NCBI RefSeq assembly: GCF_003259935.1
Contig: NZ_QLMH01000003.1
Coordinates: forward strand, 271,896 to 335,895
Reading direction: 5' to 3'
DNA length: 64,000 nt
From: Paranoxybacillus vitaminiphilus
GTDB lineage: Bacteria; Bacillota; Bacilli; Bacillales; Anoxybacillaceae
Position numbers and translations under genes: made by a program. Each line of letters opens with the position of its first letter. Position 1 is the first letter of the stretch. Under the pieces are notes generated by a model. The model had not been told where the DNA came from. It did not search any database and saw only the letters and a program-made list of their open reading frames with translations. Below, piece after piece: positions 1-12,822 of this stretch.

Positions 1-177
1 CCATCATCCTCGAATAAACGAGGAGAGGAAGGGACAGGATAGAGCACGATCGAATTTGCATCATTGAAGTAACATCAGCGCACCACTCGAGCCGCTTCTT
101 GAATAAGCTTACTGAGAGTGGGGCGGCGGTAAAAACTGAGAAAGTAGCAATAAAATCAAATATAATTTTAATACTGT

Positions 178-251
178 GTCCCAGTAGCTCAGCAGGATAG
201 AGCAGCGGCCTTCTAAGCCGTCGGTCGGGAGTTCGAATCTCTCCTGGGACG
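178..251 (+). tRNA. tRNA-Arg (anticodon TCT)
   Basis: A 74-nt cloverleaf is visible. The acceptor stem GTCCCAG (178-184) pairs with CTGGGAC (244-250), followed by discriminator G251. The D-arm contains AGCTCAG and the T-arm contains GTTCGAATC. The anticodon loop CTTCTAA gives anticodon TCT, which reads AGA. The 3' CCA is not encoded. A TATAAT at 161-166 is well placed as a -10 box, but no clear -35 is seen. Confidence 0.95.
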
Positions 252-255
252 TGTG

Positions 256-297
256 AAAACCTCTCTTTCCGGATTTGGAAAGAGAGGTTTTTGTTTG
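256..297 (+). terminator. Rho-independent terminator of the tRNA-Arg gene
   Basis: The stem AACCTCTCTTTCC / GGAAAGAGAGGTT with a short GGATTT loop is followed by a T-run. It lies directly downstream of the tRNA. Confidence 0.9.
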
Positions 298-428
298 TCT
301 TAAAAATGTATTTCTTAAACCAGGATAATGAACGAAGTAAAAATTTTTTAAATCTTAAAATCCTTGATTTCACCGCAATGAAAGCGCATACAAATATTCT
401 AATAAATCTAAATATTACAAAAATGGTA

Positions 429-457
429 TTGACTCTTCTTAGGATTGGTCGTATGAT
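429..457 (+). promoter_or_regulatory. Sigma-A-type promoter for ilvE
   Basis: TTGACT (429-434) is separated by 17 nt from TATGAT (452-457), about 90 nt upstream of the ilvE start. The remaining DNA between the tRNA terminator and ilvE is AT-rich and shows no convincing gene. Confidence 0.7.
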
Positions 458-472
458 AATTTTCAAACAAGT
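458..472 (+). promoter_or_regulatory. Possible CodY box at the ilvE promoter
   Basis: AATTTTCAAACAAGT matches the Bacillus CodY consensus AATTTTCWGAAAATT at 12 of 15 positions. It sits immediately after the -10 hexamer, where binding would block transcription. CodY control of branched-chain amino acid genes is established in Bacillus; its use here is inference. Confidence 0.35.
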
Positions 473-544
473 CAAACAAGTTCGATAAATAAATGGAAGT
501 GCAGCTAAGGAAAGTGCTACTTGCAAGGGAAGAGGGGAATAACA

Positions 545-1447
545 GTGAATGAACAATGGATTTTTTTAAACGATGAATTTGTTACGAAAGAAAACGCGAA
601 AATTTCTGTTTATGATCACGGTTTTTTATACGGAGATGGAGTGTTTGAAGGAATTCGCGTCTACAGCGGAAACGTGTTTCGCTTGAAAGAACATATTGAT
701 CGGCTTTATAGATCGGCAAAGTCTATTTTGCTTAATATCCCTTACACAAAAGAAGAACTAACAGACATTATTATTCAGACAATACAAAAAAATGGGTATC
801 AGGATGCTTACATTCGCGTCGTTGTTTCCCGCGGCGTTGGCGATTTGGGGCTTGATCCTTACAAGTGTAAAAAACCGCAAGTTGTCGTTATTGTCGAACC
901 GTTAGCGATTTTTCCGAAACATTTGTATGAAACAGGAATTGAGGTTATTACAGTTCCAACGCGACGGAATCGTCCGGATGTTCTCAGCCCAAAAGTGAAA
1001 TCTCTTAACTATTTGAATAACGTTTTAGTAAGAATTGAAGCCCACTTAGCCAATGTCAGCGAAGCGATCATGTTAAATGATCAAGGATATGTCGCTGAAG
1101 GATCGGCCGATAACGTATTTATCGTGAAAAACGGCGTGCTTTATACACCGCCTGGATATGTCGGCGCCCTTGAAGGAATTACGCGTGATGCAATTATTGA
1201 AATTGCCCAAGAACTTGGCTATGTCGTCAAAGAAGAACCGTTTACTCGCCATGATGTCTACACGGCTGACGAAGTATTTTTAACCGGAACAGCAGCCGAA
1301 GTGATTGCTGTTGTTAAAGTTGATGGCCGCGTTATTGGCGATGGAGTGCCGGGAGAACATACAAAACGACTGCTTGATGCTTTCAGACAGCGGGTTGTTA
1401 CTGAAGGTGTAAAAGTATATCAAGGCTCTAATGCGAATGTAGGATAA
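545..1447 (+). CDS. ilvE: Branched-chain amino acid aminotransferase
   Basis: This 300-residue PLP enzyme transfers an amino group from glutamate to the 2-oxo acids of leucine, isoleucine and valine, the last step of their synthesis. It is a fold-type IV aminotransferase. The N-terminus contains YGDGVFEGIR, and the likely PLP lysine is in SPKVKSLNY at about residue 152. The GTG at 545 is chosen because GAGGGGAA lies just upstream and the product then starts MNEQWIFLND; a TTG 24 nt earlier lacks this support. It has its own promoter, and no terminator separates it from the following T-box leader, so read-through is possible. B. subtilis does not place an ilvE gene here. Confidence 0.93.
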   Translation: MNEQWIFLNDEFVTKENAKISVYDHGFLYGDGVFEGIRVYSGNVFRLKEHIDRLYRSAKSILLNIPYTKEELTDIIIQTIQKNGYQDAYIRVVVSRGVGDLGLDPYKCKKPQVVVIVEPLAIFPKHLYETGIEVITVPTRRNRPDVLSPKVKSLNYLNNVLVRIEAHLANVSEAIMLNDQGYVAEGSADNVFIVKNGVLYTPPGYVGALEGITRDAIIEIAQELGYVVKEEPFTRHDVYTADEVFLTGTAAEVIAVVKVDGRVIGDGVPGEHTKRLLDAFRQRVVTEGVKVYQGSNANVG

Positions 1448-1464
1448 TTTTTTAATAAAGTAAA

Positions 1465-1824
1465 AGCGTTGAAGAGGATAAGTAGTCAGCGGGGAAGGCA
1501 TCTACAGAGAGCCGGGGAAGCTGGAAACCGGCGATGCCGCCGCTTGATGAACTCCCCTCTGAGCGCCAGCCTGAACGTGACCGACTAGTAGGGTTGGCCG
1601 GGTGGAAAATTTCCACTCGTTATTAAAATGAGTGTGTTCCAAAAGCAAATGTCAGATCCCCATACCATTGGAAATAAGCGATTATGGGAGGATGGACACT
1701 TGCGGGAATGCACTCGTGAGGTGGTCGTGATGACCACGAAGAAGGGTGGTACCGCGGAAAGTGAACCTTTTCGCCCCTTTGACTTTCGAGGAGAAGGTCT
1801 GTATGGGGTGAAGAGGTTTTTTTA
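1465..1824 (+). promoter_or_regulatory. T-box leader (leucine specifier) of the ilv-leu operon
   Basis: The conserved T-box AGGGTGGTACCGCG lies at 1743-1756. The likely specifier in the Stem I internal loop is CTC (Leu) at 1552-1554, preceded by TGAA and followed by TCTGAGC. The same layout occurs in the valS leader of this window. The terminator pairs AACCTTTTCGCCCC (1764 onward) with GGGGTGAAGAGGTT (1805-1818), followed by eight T's. Uncharged tRNA-Leu(GAG) should stabilise the antiterminator and allow transcription. The 406-nt gap between ilvE and ilvB is mostly this leader. No strong consensus promoter was found just before it. Confidence 0.92.
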
Positions 1825-1853
1825 GTTCAATAATTTTTTAGGGGGAAGGATGG

Positions 1854-3568
1854 ATGACGACAAAGATGAAAGTGGAAGAAAAAAGGCTGCAAAAGACAAA
1901 AATCAGCGGGGCATCGATGTTGGTTGAAGCATTAAAAGCAGAAAAGGTTGAAGTGATTTTTGGTTATCCAGGCGGCGCGGTGTTGCCGATTTATGACAAG
2001 TTGTATGATTCAGGTGTATTTCATGTATTGACGCGGCATGAACAAGGAGCCATTCATGCAGCAGAAGGATATGCACGAATTTCCGGAAAGCCGGGAGTTG
2101 TCATTGCTACATCAGGCCCTGGAGCTACTAATATCGTAACAGGTTTGACAGATGCGCTGATTGACTCGATTCCGCTTGTTGTATTTACAGGACAGGTTGC
2201 TACACATGTCATTGGATCTGACGCATTTCAGGAAGCTGATGTTGTTGGAATTACAATGCCAATTACAAAACATAATTATCAAGTTCGCGACATTAATGAA
2301 CTGCCAAGAATTATTAAGGAAGCATTCCATATTGCTACAACGGGCCGTCCCGGTCCTGTATTAATTGATATTCCTAAAGATATTACGACGCTTGAAGCGG
2401 AATTTGATTATGAGCAAGAGGTGAAGCTGCCGGGGTATCAGCCAACTATCCGCCCGAATCATTTACAAATTCGCAAGCTAGTTGAAGCGGTAAGCCAAGC
2501 GAAAAAACCGGTGATTTTAGCTGGTGCTGGCGTGCTTCATGCCAACGCTGCAGATGAGCTTAAACAATATGCAGAGCAGCAGAATATTCCAGTTGTCCAT
2601 ACACTATTAGGCTTAGGTGGATTCCCGGCAGATCATCCTCTGTTTTTAGGAATGGCTGGTATGCATGGCACGTACACAGCGAACATGGCGTTATACGAAT
2701 GTGATTTATTGATCAATATTGGAGCGCGTTTTGATGATCGGGTGACAGGAAATTTAAAATATTTTGCGCCAAAAGCAACCGTTGCACATATCGATATTGA
2801 CCCAGCGGAGATTGGGAAAAACGTTCCGACACAAATTCCGGTTGTCGGCGATGCAAAAGAAGCGTTGAAAGAGCTGATTCATCAGGAAGGGAAGCCGGGA
2901 GATACTGCGGCATGGCACGAACAGCTGAGAAAATGGAAACAAGAGTACCCGCTTATGTATAAAAACGATGCCAACACAATAAAACCGCAAAAGTTAATTG
3001 AGCTTATTTATGAGCTGACAGGCGGAGAAGCTATCGTTACAACGGACGTTGGACAGCATCAAATGTGGACTGCACAATATTACAAATTTACGAAACCGCA
3101 TCGCTGGGTCACTTCGGGAGGACTTGGGACAATGGGGTTCGGACTTCCGGCTGCCATTGGTGCGCAGCTGGCTGAGCCAAAAGCGACTGTTGTTTCGATT
3201 GTCGGCGATGCTGGATTTCAAATGACGCTGCAAGAGCTATCTGTGATTCACGAGCTCAATCTTCCAATTAAGATAGTCATTGTGAATAACCAGTCTCTCG
3301 GAATGGTTCGGCAATGGCAAGAAATTTTTTACGAAAAACGTTATTCACATTCTTTAATTCCTAATCAACCAGACTTTGTAAAATTAGCTGAAGCTTATAA
3401 AATTAAAGGCTTTCGGGCGAAAAATGAGGAAGAAGCTGTAAGAGTTTTAAAAGAAGCGTTCTCGACAAATGAGCCGGTGTTGCTTGATTTTCATGTGACT
3501 GCTGATGAAAATGTATATCCAATGGTCGCACCTGGCAAAGGGTTGCATGAAATGGTGGGGGTGAAACT

Positions 3569-3572
<4 letters not shown>
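1854..3572 (+). CDS. ilvB: Acetolactate synthase, large (catalytic) subunit
   Basis: The 572-residue catalytic subunit condenses pyruvate with pyruvate or 2-oxobutyrate, using thiamine diphosphate, FAD and Mg2+. The N-terminal ThDP-pyrimidine domain contains [15 protein letters not shown] and the [15 protein letters not shown] activation-glutamate region. The C-terminal diphosphate-binding motif is GDAGFQMT...NNQSLGMV. The start at 1854 has AGGGGGAAGG about 5 nt upstream. It is the first gene behind the leucine T-box and overlaps ilvH by four bases, which suggests coupled translation of the two subunits. Confidence 0.97.
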
Positions 3573-6675
<3,103 letters not shown>

Positions 6676-6690
6676 TGAAGGAGGATGAAC

Positions 6691-7806
6691 ATGGGAAAAT
6701 ATCGCATCGCTGTATTGCCGGGAGATGGAATCGGAAAGGAAGTGGCAAAAGGCGCGGTTGAAGTTTTAAAGGCGATCGGTACGCGTTTTGACCATCATTT
6801 TGAGTTTGTTTATGGATTAATTGGCGGGGAGGCAATTGATCGCGAAGGAACACCGCTTCCAGATGAGACGCTGCAGATGTGTAATGAAAGCGATGCTGTG
6901 TTGCTCGGAGCGGTTGGCGGTCCGAAATGGGACCACAATCCTCCGCATTTGCGTCCCGAAAGAGGATTGTTAAAGATTCGCAAAGAGATGAATTTATTTG
7001 CGAACTTACGACCTGTTAAATTTTATGATAGCTTAGCAGACTCTTCTCCGCTGAAGGCAGAAGTAGTGAAAGATGCTGATTTGTTGATTGTTCGGGAGTT
7101 AACAGGCGGTCTATATTTTGGAAAACCGAGCGAACGCCGCATCGAAAGCGGTGAAGAAGTAGTTGTTGATACGCTCTATTATAAGCGTGAAGAAATGAAA
7201 AGAATCATTAAGACGGCTTTTGAACTAGCCCAAAAGCGAAATAGGAAAGTAACGTCTGTCGATAAAGCGAATGTATTAGAATCAAGCCGAATGTGGCGGG
7301 AGATTGCTGAAGAAGTAGCAAAGGAATTTCCGGATGTTGAACTTGAACATATGTTAGTTGATAATGCGGCAATGCAGCTGATTCGCAATCCGAAGCAGTT
7401 CGATGTTCTCGTCACTGAAAATATGTTTGGTGATATTTTAAGTGATGAAGCTTCCGTATTAACCGGTTCGCTCGGAATGCTCCCATCAGCGAGTTTATCA
7501 ATATCAGGTCCAAGTTTGTATGAGCCGATTCATGGTTCAGCCCCAGATATTGCCGGTCAAAATAAAGCAAATCCGCTTGCGATGATTTTATCAAGTGCGA
7601 TGATGCTTCGTTTGTCGTTTGGGCTTCATCAGGAAGCCGATGCGATTGAGAAAGCAGTCCAGCAAGTGTTGGCGGCTGGATATCGCACAGCGGATGTTGC
7701 TAAAAATGGAAAGCATGTTGTTTCAACAACACAAATGGTGGAAGAAATTAAAGCGCGCATTCTTGATGATTCAGCAATCTTAAGCATTATGGCTGTTTAT
7801 GCGTAA
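6691..7806 (+). CDS. leuB: 3-isopropylmalate dehydrogenase
   Basis: The 371-residue NAD-dependent enzyme oxidatively decarboxylates 3-isopropylmalate. It starts [18 protein letters not shown]. The substrate-binding [12 protein letters not shown] and the metal-site aspartates in [15 protein letters not shown] and GDILSDEAS segments are present. ATG 6691 has AAGGAGG at 6678-6684; an ATG at 6685 is too close to that site. The C-terminus overlaps the region of the leuC ribosome site. Confidence 0.97.
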   Translation: MGKYRIAVLPGDGIGKEVAKGAVEVLKAIGTRFDHHFEFVYGLIGGEAIDREGTPLPDETLQMCNESDAVLLGAVGGPKWDHNPPHLRPERGLLKIRKEMNLFANLRPVKFYDSLADSSPLKAEVVKDADLLIVRELTGGLYFGKPSERRIESGEEVVVDTLYYKREEMKRIIKTAFELAQKRNRKVTSVDKANVLESSRMWREIAEEVAKEFPDVELEHMLVDNAAMQLIRNPKQFDVLVTENMFGDILSDEASVLTGSLGMLPSASLSISGPSLYEPIHGSAPDIAGQNKANPLAMILSSAMMLRLSFGLHQEADAIEKAVQQVLAAGYRTADVAKNGKHVVSTTQMVEEIKARILDDSAILSIMAVYA

Positions 7807-7819
7807 TGAGGTGATAATG

Positions 7820-9235
7820 TTGAAGCCGAGAACGATCATTGAAAAAATTTGGGAAAATCATGTTGTTTACCGTGAAGAAGGAAAGCCGGATTTATTATAT
7901 ATTGACTTACATTTAATCCACGAAGTCACTTCTCCGCAAGCTTTTGAGGGACTGCGGCAAAAAGGACGGAAAGTGCGCCGCCCTGATTTAACATTTGCGA
8001 CGATGGATCATAACGTTCCGACCATCAATCGCTTTGAAATTCATGATGAGGTGGCAAAAAACCAAATTACTGCTCTTGAACGAAACTGTCGTGAGTTTTC
8101 GATTCCGCTTGCGGATTTATATAGCTCTGAACAAGGAATTGTTCATGTCATTGGCCCGGAGCTTGGTTTAACGCAGCCGGGAAAAACGATTGTTTGCGGT
8201 GACAGCCACACATCTACACACGGTGCTTTCGGGGCGCTGGCATTTGGAATTGGCACAAGTGAAGTAGAACATGTATTGGCTACACAGACGCTATGGCAGC
8301 ATCGTCCAAAGACATTGCAGGTTCATGTTTCCGGAAAACTATCTCCAGGTGTAACGGCAAAAGACGTGATTTTAGCGATTATTCGCAAATATGGCGTTGA
8401 TTTTGGAACGGGGCATATTATCGAATTTACTGGTGAAGCGATTCGCAACATGTCAATGGAAGAACGAATGACGATTTGCAATATGTCGATTGAAGCTGGA
8501 GCACGTGCCGGATTAGTAAGCCCAGATGAAGTGACTTTTGAGTATTTAAGAGGAAGAAAATATGCTCCAAAAGGCGAGGAATTTGAAAAAGCCGTTGAGC
8601 GTTGGCGCAAGCTCGCCACAGATGAAGGGGCAACATATGATAAAACGGTGGAAATTGACGCATCGGAAATTGCGCCGATGGTTACGTGGGGCACAACACC
8701 GGGAATGAGCGTATCGATTGAGGAAACGATTCCTTATCCAGAGGATTTTGCTACCGAAACAGAAAGAAAAGCAGCCAAACTGGCCTTGCAATATATGGGG
8801 CTAACCCCGGGAACGCCAATAAGTGATGTGAAGATTCAGCACGTATTTATCGGTTCTTGTACGAATTCCCGATTAAGTGATTTGCGTGCGGCTGCGGAAG
8901 TAGTGAAAGGCAAGAAAGTCGCACCGGGCGTGCGGGCACTTGTTGTCCCTGGCTCCCAACAAGTGAAGCGGAAAGCGGAAGAAGAAGGGTTGGCGCAAAT
9001 TTTTATCGATGCTGGATTTGAATGGCGTGATTCCGGCTGCAGCATGTGTCTCGGAATGAATCCGGACACGGTGCCGGAAGGAGAACATTGCGCTTCTACA
9101 TCCAACCGCAATTTTGAAGGAAGACAAGGAAAAGGGGCTCGAACACATTTAGTAAGTCCGAAAATGGCAGCCGCAGCCGCGATTTACGGCCGGTTTGTTG
9201 ATGTGAGAAAACTCGAAAAAGAAGCGGTTCGATAG
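7820..9235 (+). CDS. leuC: 3-isopropylmalate dehydratase, large subunit
   Basis: The 471-residue aconitase-family subunit carries the [4Fe-4S] cluster and, with LeuD, interconverts 2- and 3-isopropylmalate. Cluster cysteines lie in IGSCTNSR and in CSMCLGMN. The substrate motif [15 protein letters not shown] is also clear. TTG at 7820 is preferred because GAGGTGA (7808-7814) is then 5 nt away and the product starts [14 protein letters not shown] at 7817 is the alternative. It is followed by leuD after 12 nt. Confidence 0.95.
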   Translation: MKPRTIIEKIWENHVVYREEGKPDLLYIDLHLIHEVTSPQAFEGLRQKGRKVRRPDLTFATMDHNVPTINRFEIHDEVAKNQITALERNCREFSIPLADLYSSEQGIVHVIGPELGLTQPGKTIVCGDSHTSTHGAFGALAFGIGTSEVEHVLATQTLWQHRPKTLQVHVSGKLSPGVTAKDVILAIIRKYGVDFGTGHIIEFTGEAIRNMSMEERMTICNMSIEAGARAGLVSPDEVTFEYLRGRKYAPKGEEFEKAVERWRKLATDEGATYDKTVEIDASEIAPMVTWGTTPGMSVSIEETIPYPEDFATETERKAAKLALQYMGLTPGTPISDVKIQHVFIGSCTNSRLSDLRAAAEVVKGKKVAPGVRALVVPGSQQVKRKAEEEGLAQIFIDAGFEWRDSGCSMCLGMNPDTVPEGEHCASTSNRNFEGRQGKGARTHLVSPKMAAAAAIYGRFVDVRKLEKEAVR

Positions 9236-9247
9236 GAGGAAGAAGAC

Positions 9248-9844
9248 ATGCAGCCATTTACGATCCATAAAGGAAAAGTCGCCGGACTTGACCGGGCCAA
9301 TATCGATACAGACCAAATTATCCCAAAACAATTTTTAAAGCGGATTGAACGGACAGGGTTTGGCAAGTTTTTATTTTACGATTGGCGTTATCTTGACGGC
9401 GGAAAACCCAATCCCGATTTCGAACTGAATCGTCCGGAAAATCAGGGGGCGACCATTCTTGTTGCCAATGAAAACTTCGGTTGCGGCTCATCGCGCGAAC
9501 ATGCGCCATGGGCTTTGCAAGATTACGGGTTTAAGGCGATTATCGCTCCTTCTTTTGCCGATATTTTTTACAATAACTGCTTGAAAAATGGATTATTGCC
9601 GATAAAACTAAGCAAAGAAGACGTCAACTATTTATTAAAAGAATCGCTAAGCGCGGATTATGAATTAACCATTTCGCTAGAGGAGCAAGTTGTCTACGAC
9701 GAAAAAGGATTTCGTGCCTCATTTTATATTGATCCTTATCGTAAACAATTAATGCTCAAAGGCTGGGACGAAATCGATTTAACATTTGTTTATGAGAAGC
9801 ATATTGCTGCATATGAGGAAAAAAATAATCCTATTCGTTGTTAA
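9248..9844 (+). CDS. leuD: 3-isopropylmalate dehydratase, small subunit
   Basis: The 198-residue swivel-domain partner of LeuC contains the conserved [17 protein letters not shown] segment and [13 protein letters not shown] at the active-site interface. ATG 9248 follows TAGGAGGAAG. It is the last gene of the ilv-leu operon, and a nested palindrome with a T-run ends the operon directly downstream. Confidence 0.97.
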   Translation: MQPFTIHKGKVAGLDRANIDTDQIIPKQFLKRIERTGFGKFLFYDWRYLDGGKPNPDFELNRPENQGATILVANENFGCGSSREHAPWALQDYGFKAIIAPSFADIFYNNCLKNGLLPIKLSKEDVNYLLKESLSADYELTISLEEQVVYDEKGFRASFYIDPYRKQLMLKGWDEIDLTFVYEKHIAAYEEKNNPIRC

Positions 9845-9854
9845 ATCAATAACT

Positions 9855-10000
9855 AAGGGCTGATTTTGAGGCTGGCCAAAATGCAAAGTGTCAGACCTGC
9901 AACACAATATATAGGACGTAACATTGGATAAATGAACTATATATTGTAAAATGTACGTGAGGTCAGACGCTTATAGGCAGCCCAAAGTCTGGCCCTTTTT
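9855..10000. repeat. Nested-palindrome repeat, copy 1 (terminator of the ilv-leu operon)
   Basis: This is copy 1 of a family seen four times in the window. The inner arms are AAGTGTCAGACC (near 9886) and GAGGTCAGACGCTT (9959-9972). Central AT-rich arms read ACAATATATAGG and CTATATATTGT. The outer arms, AAGGGCTGATTTTGAGGCTG and CAGCCCAAAGTCTGGCCCTT, pair imperfectly and end in TTTTT, so the element can act as a terminator. The other copies are at 27430, 36745 and 56934. Confidence 0.8.
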
Positions 10001-10025
10001 CTATCCATGCAAATGACATGCCTGC

Positions 10026-10054
10026 TTGTGTTTCCGGAAAAACATTGGTAAACT
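10026..10054 (+). promoter_or_regulatory. Sigma-A-type promoter for the ysoA-like gene
   Basis: TTGTGT (10026-10031), a 17-nt spacer, and TAAACT (10049-10054) preceded by TGG, which gives an extended -10. Confidence 0.55.
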
Positions 10055-10085
10055 GTTAAACAAATTTGGTTAAAGGCGGATTGAA

Positions 10086-11093
10086 ATGGACAAACAAAAA
10101 GGAAAAATTATTTATTTTCCTAAACTAAAAGAACGCCTCGTAGAAAAGGGATTAGAACGATTGCAGGCCAAAAAATATAAAGAAGCGCTTTCGTTTCTGC
10201 AAGAAGCTTATGAATTAGATTCCACTGATGCAGACGTGGAGCTTGGCATTGTTCTTTGTTTATTGGAACTTGGAGAGATGGTACAGGCGAAGGAACGTTG
10301 TTACAAAATACTGCAAGAAGGGAAAGGCGACTATTTTCAAATTTTGCAAATTTATTTGTCGATTCTTATCCATTTACAGCAGTATGATGAGGTTATGATG
10401 ACGATTCGAGCCGTTCTTGAAGAGAGCGATAACATCGCTCCGGCGTTTCGGCAAAATTTAATCAATTTACTTCATTTCAGTACAAAAATGAGTGAACAGC
10501 CGTCTATTGATCTAAAAAGAGAAGAAACAACACAATTAACGCAATTAGCACAGCTATTGCTGCAATCCGATCATCCAACGGAGCATATAAAGATTATTAA
10601 GCAGCTCGAAAAAGAAGACATTCATTCCGTTCTTCCGATTCTTAAGCAATATTTAGCTGATGAAAAGAACAATCCACTCACAAAAACAATGATATTACAG
10701 CTGCTGACTTCAAAACGAATCGCTGAGCGCATTGTCGTCAAAAAATTTGGTGACGCATTAACTGTTATTCCAAGCGAACTGAACGAAAATAGACAATCTG
10801 ATTTGGCAAGTGAAGTGTTATACATATTAGAAAAACAACTTAGTATGGAAAGTCCAAGTTTATACCAGTTGGCAGAAAGTATTTGGCTCCGTTATTTATA
10901 TATACTTTATCCGTTTATTCCAGAAAGTCAGGAAAGCAGACAATGGGCTGCCGTCTTGCATATAACAGCGTGCGAGTATCAAGGCTTGAAAATCAATAAG
11001 AAAAATATCGCAAAGCTTTATGGTGTATCGTATGAACAAATCCAGCCTCTTTATCAATCGATTTGGGAAATAGAAGAAATTTCTTTATTTTGA
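10086..11093 (+). CDS. ysoA: TPR-repeat protein, YsoA-like
   Basis: The 335-residue soluble protein has tetratricopeptide-like helices in its first 100 residues (LEEAYELDSTDADVELGIVL and following segments). No signal peptide or membrane segment is seen. Its position between leuD and tig is that of B. subtilis ysoA, whose role is not well defined. ATG 10086 follows AAAGGCGG. A helix-turn-helix-like segment near the C-terminus (INKKNIAKLYGVSYEQIQPL) resembles a DNA-binding or adaptor motif; I infer no function from it. It is the only gene between two promoters, so it is probably monocistronic. Confidence 0.75.
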   Translation: MDKQKGKIIYFPKLKERLVEKGLERLQAKKYKEALSFLQEAYELDSTDADVELGIVLCLLELGEMVQAKERCYKILQEGKGDYFQILQIYLSILIHLQQYDEVMMTIRAVLEESDNIAPAFRQNLINLLHFSTKMSEQPSIDLKREETTQLTQLAQLLLQSDHPTEHIKIIKQLEKEDIHSVLPILKQYLADEKNNPLTKTMILQLLTSKRIAERIVVKKFGDALTVIPSELNENRQSDLASEVLYILEKQLSMESPSLYQLAESIWLRYLYILYPFIPESQESRQWAAVLHITACEYQGLKINKKNIAKLYGVSYEQIQPLYQSIWEIEEISLF

Positions 11094-11107
11094 ATACGTG
11101 ATTTCTG

Positions 11108-11135
11108 TTGAAAGCAACTCATTGTATGTTATAAT
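11108..11135 (+). promoter_or_regulatory. Sigma-A-type promoter for tig
   Basis: TTGAAA (11108-11113), 16-nt spacer, TATAAT (11130-11135). This gives a leader of about 130 nt before the tig start. Confidence 0.7.
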
Positions 11136-11273
11136 ATAATGGTTGTATTGCGCATATCTTTTATATTTCAGCAAGCCTACATACATTGCAATCGTTGAAT
11201 CGGGTAATGAAATGTATGTTGGACAAGCTTTTCATTATCTTAGCTATAATTAATAGGTGTTGGAGGGAAAAGT

Positions 11274-12560
11274 ATGTCTGCAAAATGGGAAAAGCTCGAA
11301 GGGAACCAAGGCGTTCTTACAGTTGAAGTAGATGCAGAAAAAGTGAATGAAGGCTTAGATGCGGCATTTAAAAAAGTAGTGAAACAAGTTAATGTTCCAG
11401 GATTCCGTAAAGGAAAAATTCCACGCGCTCTCTTTGAGAAGCGTTTTGGTGTGGAAGTACTTTACCAGGACGCTTTGGATATTTTATTGCCTGAAGCATA
11501 TGCAAAAGCAATCGAAGAGACAGGAATCGAGCCAGTTGACCGCCCTGAGATTGACATCGAGCAAATGGAAAAAGGAAAAAGCTTAATTTTCACAGCAAAA
11601 GTAACAGTAAAACCTGAAGTAAAATTAGGTGAATACAAAGGTCTTGAAGTTGAAAAAATCGATACAACGGTCACAGATGAAGATGTAGAAAATGAACTTA
11701 AACGTCTTCAAGAACGTCATGCTGAATTGGTTGTAAAAGAAGGCGGCAAAATTGAAAACGGCGACACAGCTGTGATCGACTTCGAAGGTTTTGTGAACGG
11801 TGAAGCATTCGAAGGCGGAAAAGGCGAAAACTATTCTTTAGAAATCGGCTCAGGCACGTTTATTCCGGGATTCGAGGAGCAACTAGTAGGCTTGGAAGCT
11901 GGTGCTGAAAAAGAAATCGAAGTAACATTCCCGGAAGAGTATCATGCAAAAGAATTGGCAGGAAAACCGGCTACATTCAAAATTAAAGTTCACGAAATTA
12001 AAACGAAACAGCTTCCAGCGCTCGATGATGAGTTCGCAAAAGACGTAGATGAAGAAGTAGAAACGCTTGATGAATTAAAAGCAAAAATTAAACAAAGATT
12101 AGAAGAAACGAAAAAGAACGAAGCTGAAACAACGCTTCGCAACACGGTAGTAGAAAAAGCAGCAGAAAACGCAGAAATTGATATTCCTGAAGTGATGGTG
12201 AAAAATGAAACAGACCGCATGTTAAGAGAATTTGAACAACGTCTGCAAATGCAAGGCTTAAATCTTGAGTTATATTATCAATTCTCCGGTCAGGATGAAG
12301 CAGCATTGCGCGAACAAATGAAAGAAGATGCTGAAAAGCGCGTGCGTGTTTCCTTGACGCTAGAAGCAATTGCAAAAGCAGAAAATATTGAAGTGACAGA
12401 AGATGATGTCAATAAAGAATTAGAAGAAATGTCTAAAATGTACGGCATCGAAGTCGAAAGCTTAAAGAACATGTTAGGAAGCCTTGAAGGCATTAAAGAA
12501 GATTTAAAATTAAGAAAAGCGATTGATTTTCTTGTTGAAAACAGCAAAATTGTTGCATAA
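11274..12560 (+). CDS. tig: Trigger factor, ribosome-bound chaperone and prolyl isomerase
   Basis: The 428-residue protein has three parts. The N-terminal ribosome-binding domain carries the signature [17 protein letters not shown] near residues 43-60. A central FKBP-type PPIase domain (about 150-245) contains [17 protein letters not shown]. The C-terminal part is a long helical cradle. It binds near the exit tunnel and shields nascent chains. ATG follows TTGGAGGGAAAAGT. It is monocistronic, with its own promoter and terminator. Confidence 0.97.
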   Translation: MSAKWEKLEGNQGVLTVEVDAEKVNEGLDAAFKKVVKQVNVPGFRKGKIPRALFEKRFGVEVLYQDALDILLPEAYAKAIEETGIEPVDRPEIDIEQMEKGKSLIFTAKVTVKPEVKLGEYKGLEVEKIDTTVTDEDVENELKRLQERHAELVVKEGGKIENGDTAVIDFEGFVNGEAFEGGKGENYSLEIGSGTFIPGFEEQLVGLEAGAEKEIEVTFPEEYHAKELAGKPATFKIKVHEIKTKQLPALDDEFAKDVDEEVETLDELKAKIKQRLEETKKNEAETTLRNTVVEKAAENAEIDIPEVMVKNETDRMLREFEQRLQMQGLNLELYYQFSGQDEAALREQMKEDAEKRVRVSLTLEAIAKAENIEVTEDDVNKELEEMSKMYGIEVESLKNMLGSLEGIKEDLKLRKAIDFLVENSKIVA

Positions 12561-12572
12561 TAATTAAGTAAA

Positions 12573-12608
12573 AAACAAGGCGCGAGATGATCGTGCCTTG
12601 TTCTTTAA
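12573..12608 (+). terminator. Terminator of tig
   Basis: The stem ACAAGGCGCGA / TCGTGCCTTGT is followed by TCTTTAAT, 13 nt after the tig stop. Confidence 0.8.
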
Positions 12609-12822
12609 TAAAGGAATGAGCTGTTATAATAATATAATAAGGAGGATAAGTTTAAATTTTCTAACTTTTCGAATGCGTTTGTATTTTTTATTAGCGTTTT
12701 GATAGTCATTTATGATACAATGACCATTACATAACGTTTTTCGTTACTGTTTTGTGGAGAGTGGAAAAAGTACATATTAATAACCGTTATCTTTTCATTT
12801 TTATATAACAAGGGGTGAAACG

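Noticed and set aside
291..488. Open frame of 65 codons between the tRNA and ilvE
   Set aside because: It overlaps the tRNA terminator and the ilvE promoter, and the composition is that of AT-rich spacer.
1420..1448. Promoter immediately before the ilv T-box leader
   Set aside because: GATAAT at 1443 has no acceptable -35 at the right distance and no extended -10.
1628..1825. Open frame of 65 codons within the ilv leader
   Set aside because: It spans the T-box core and terminator, has no ribosome site, and its product looks like translated RNA structure.
12616..12660. GGAGG at 12641 as the ribosome site of a small gene
   Set aside because: No start codon with a credible frame follows; it is probably part of the clpX leader or promoter region.
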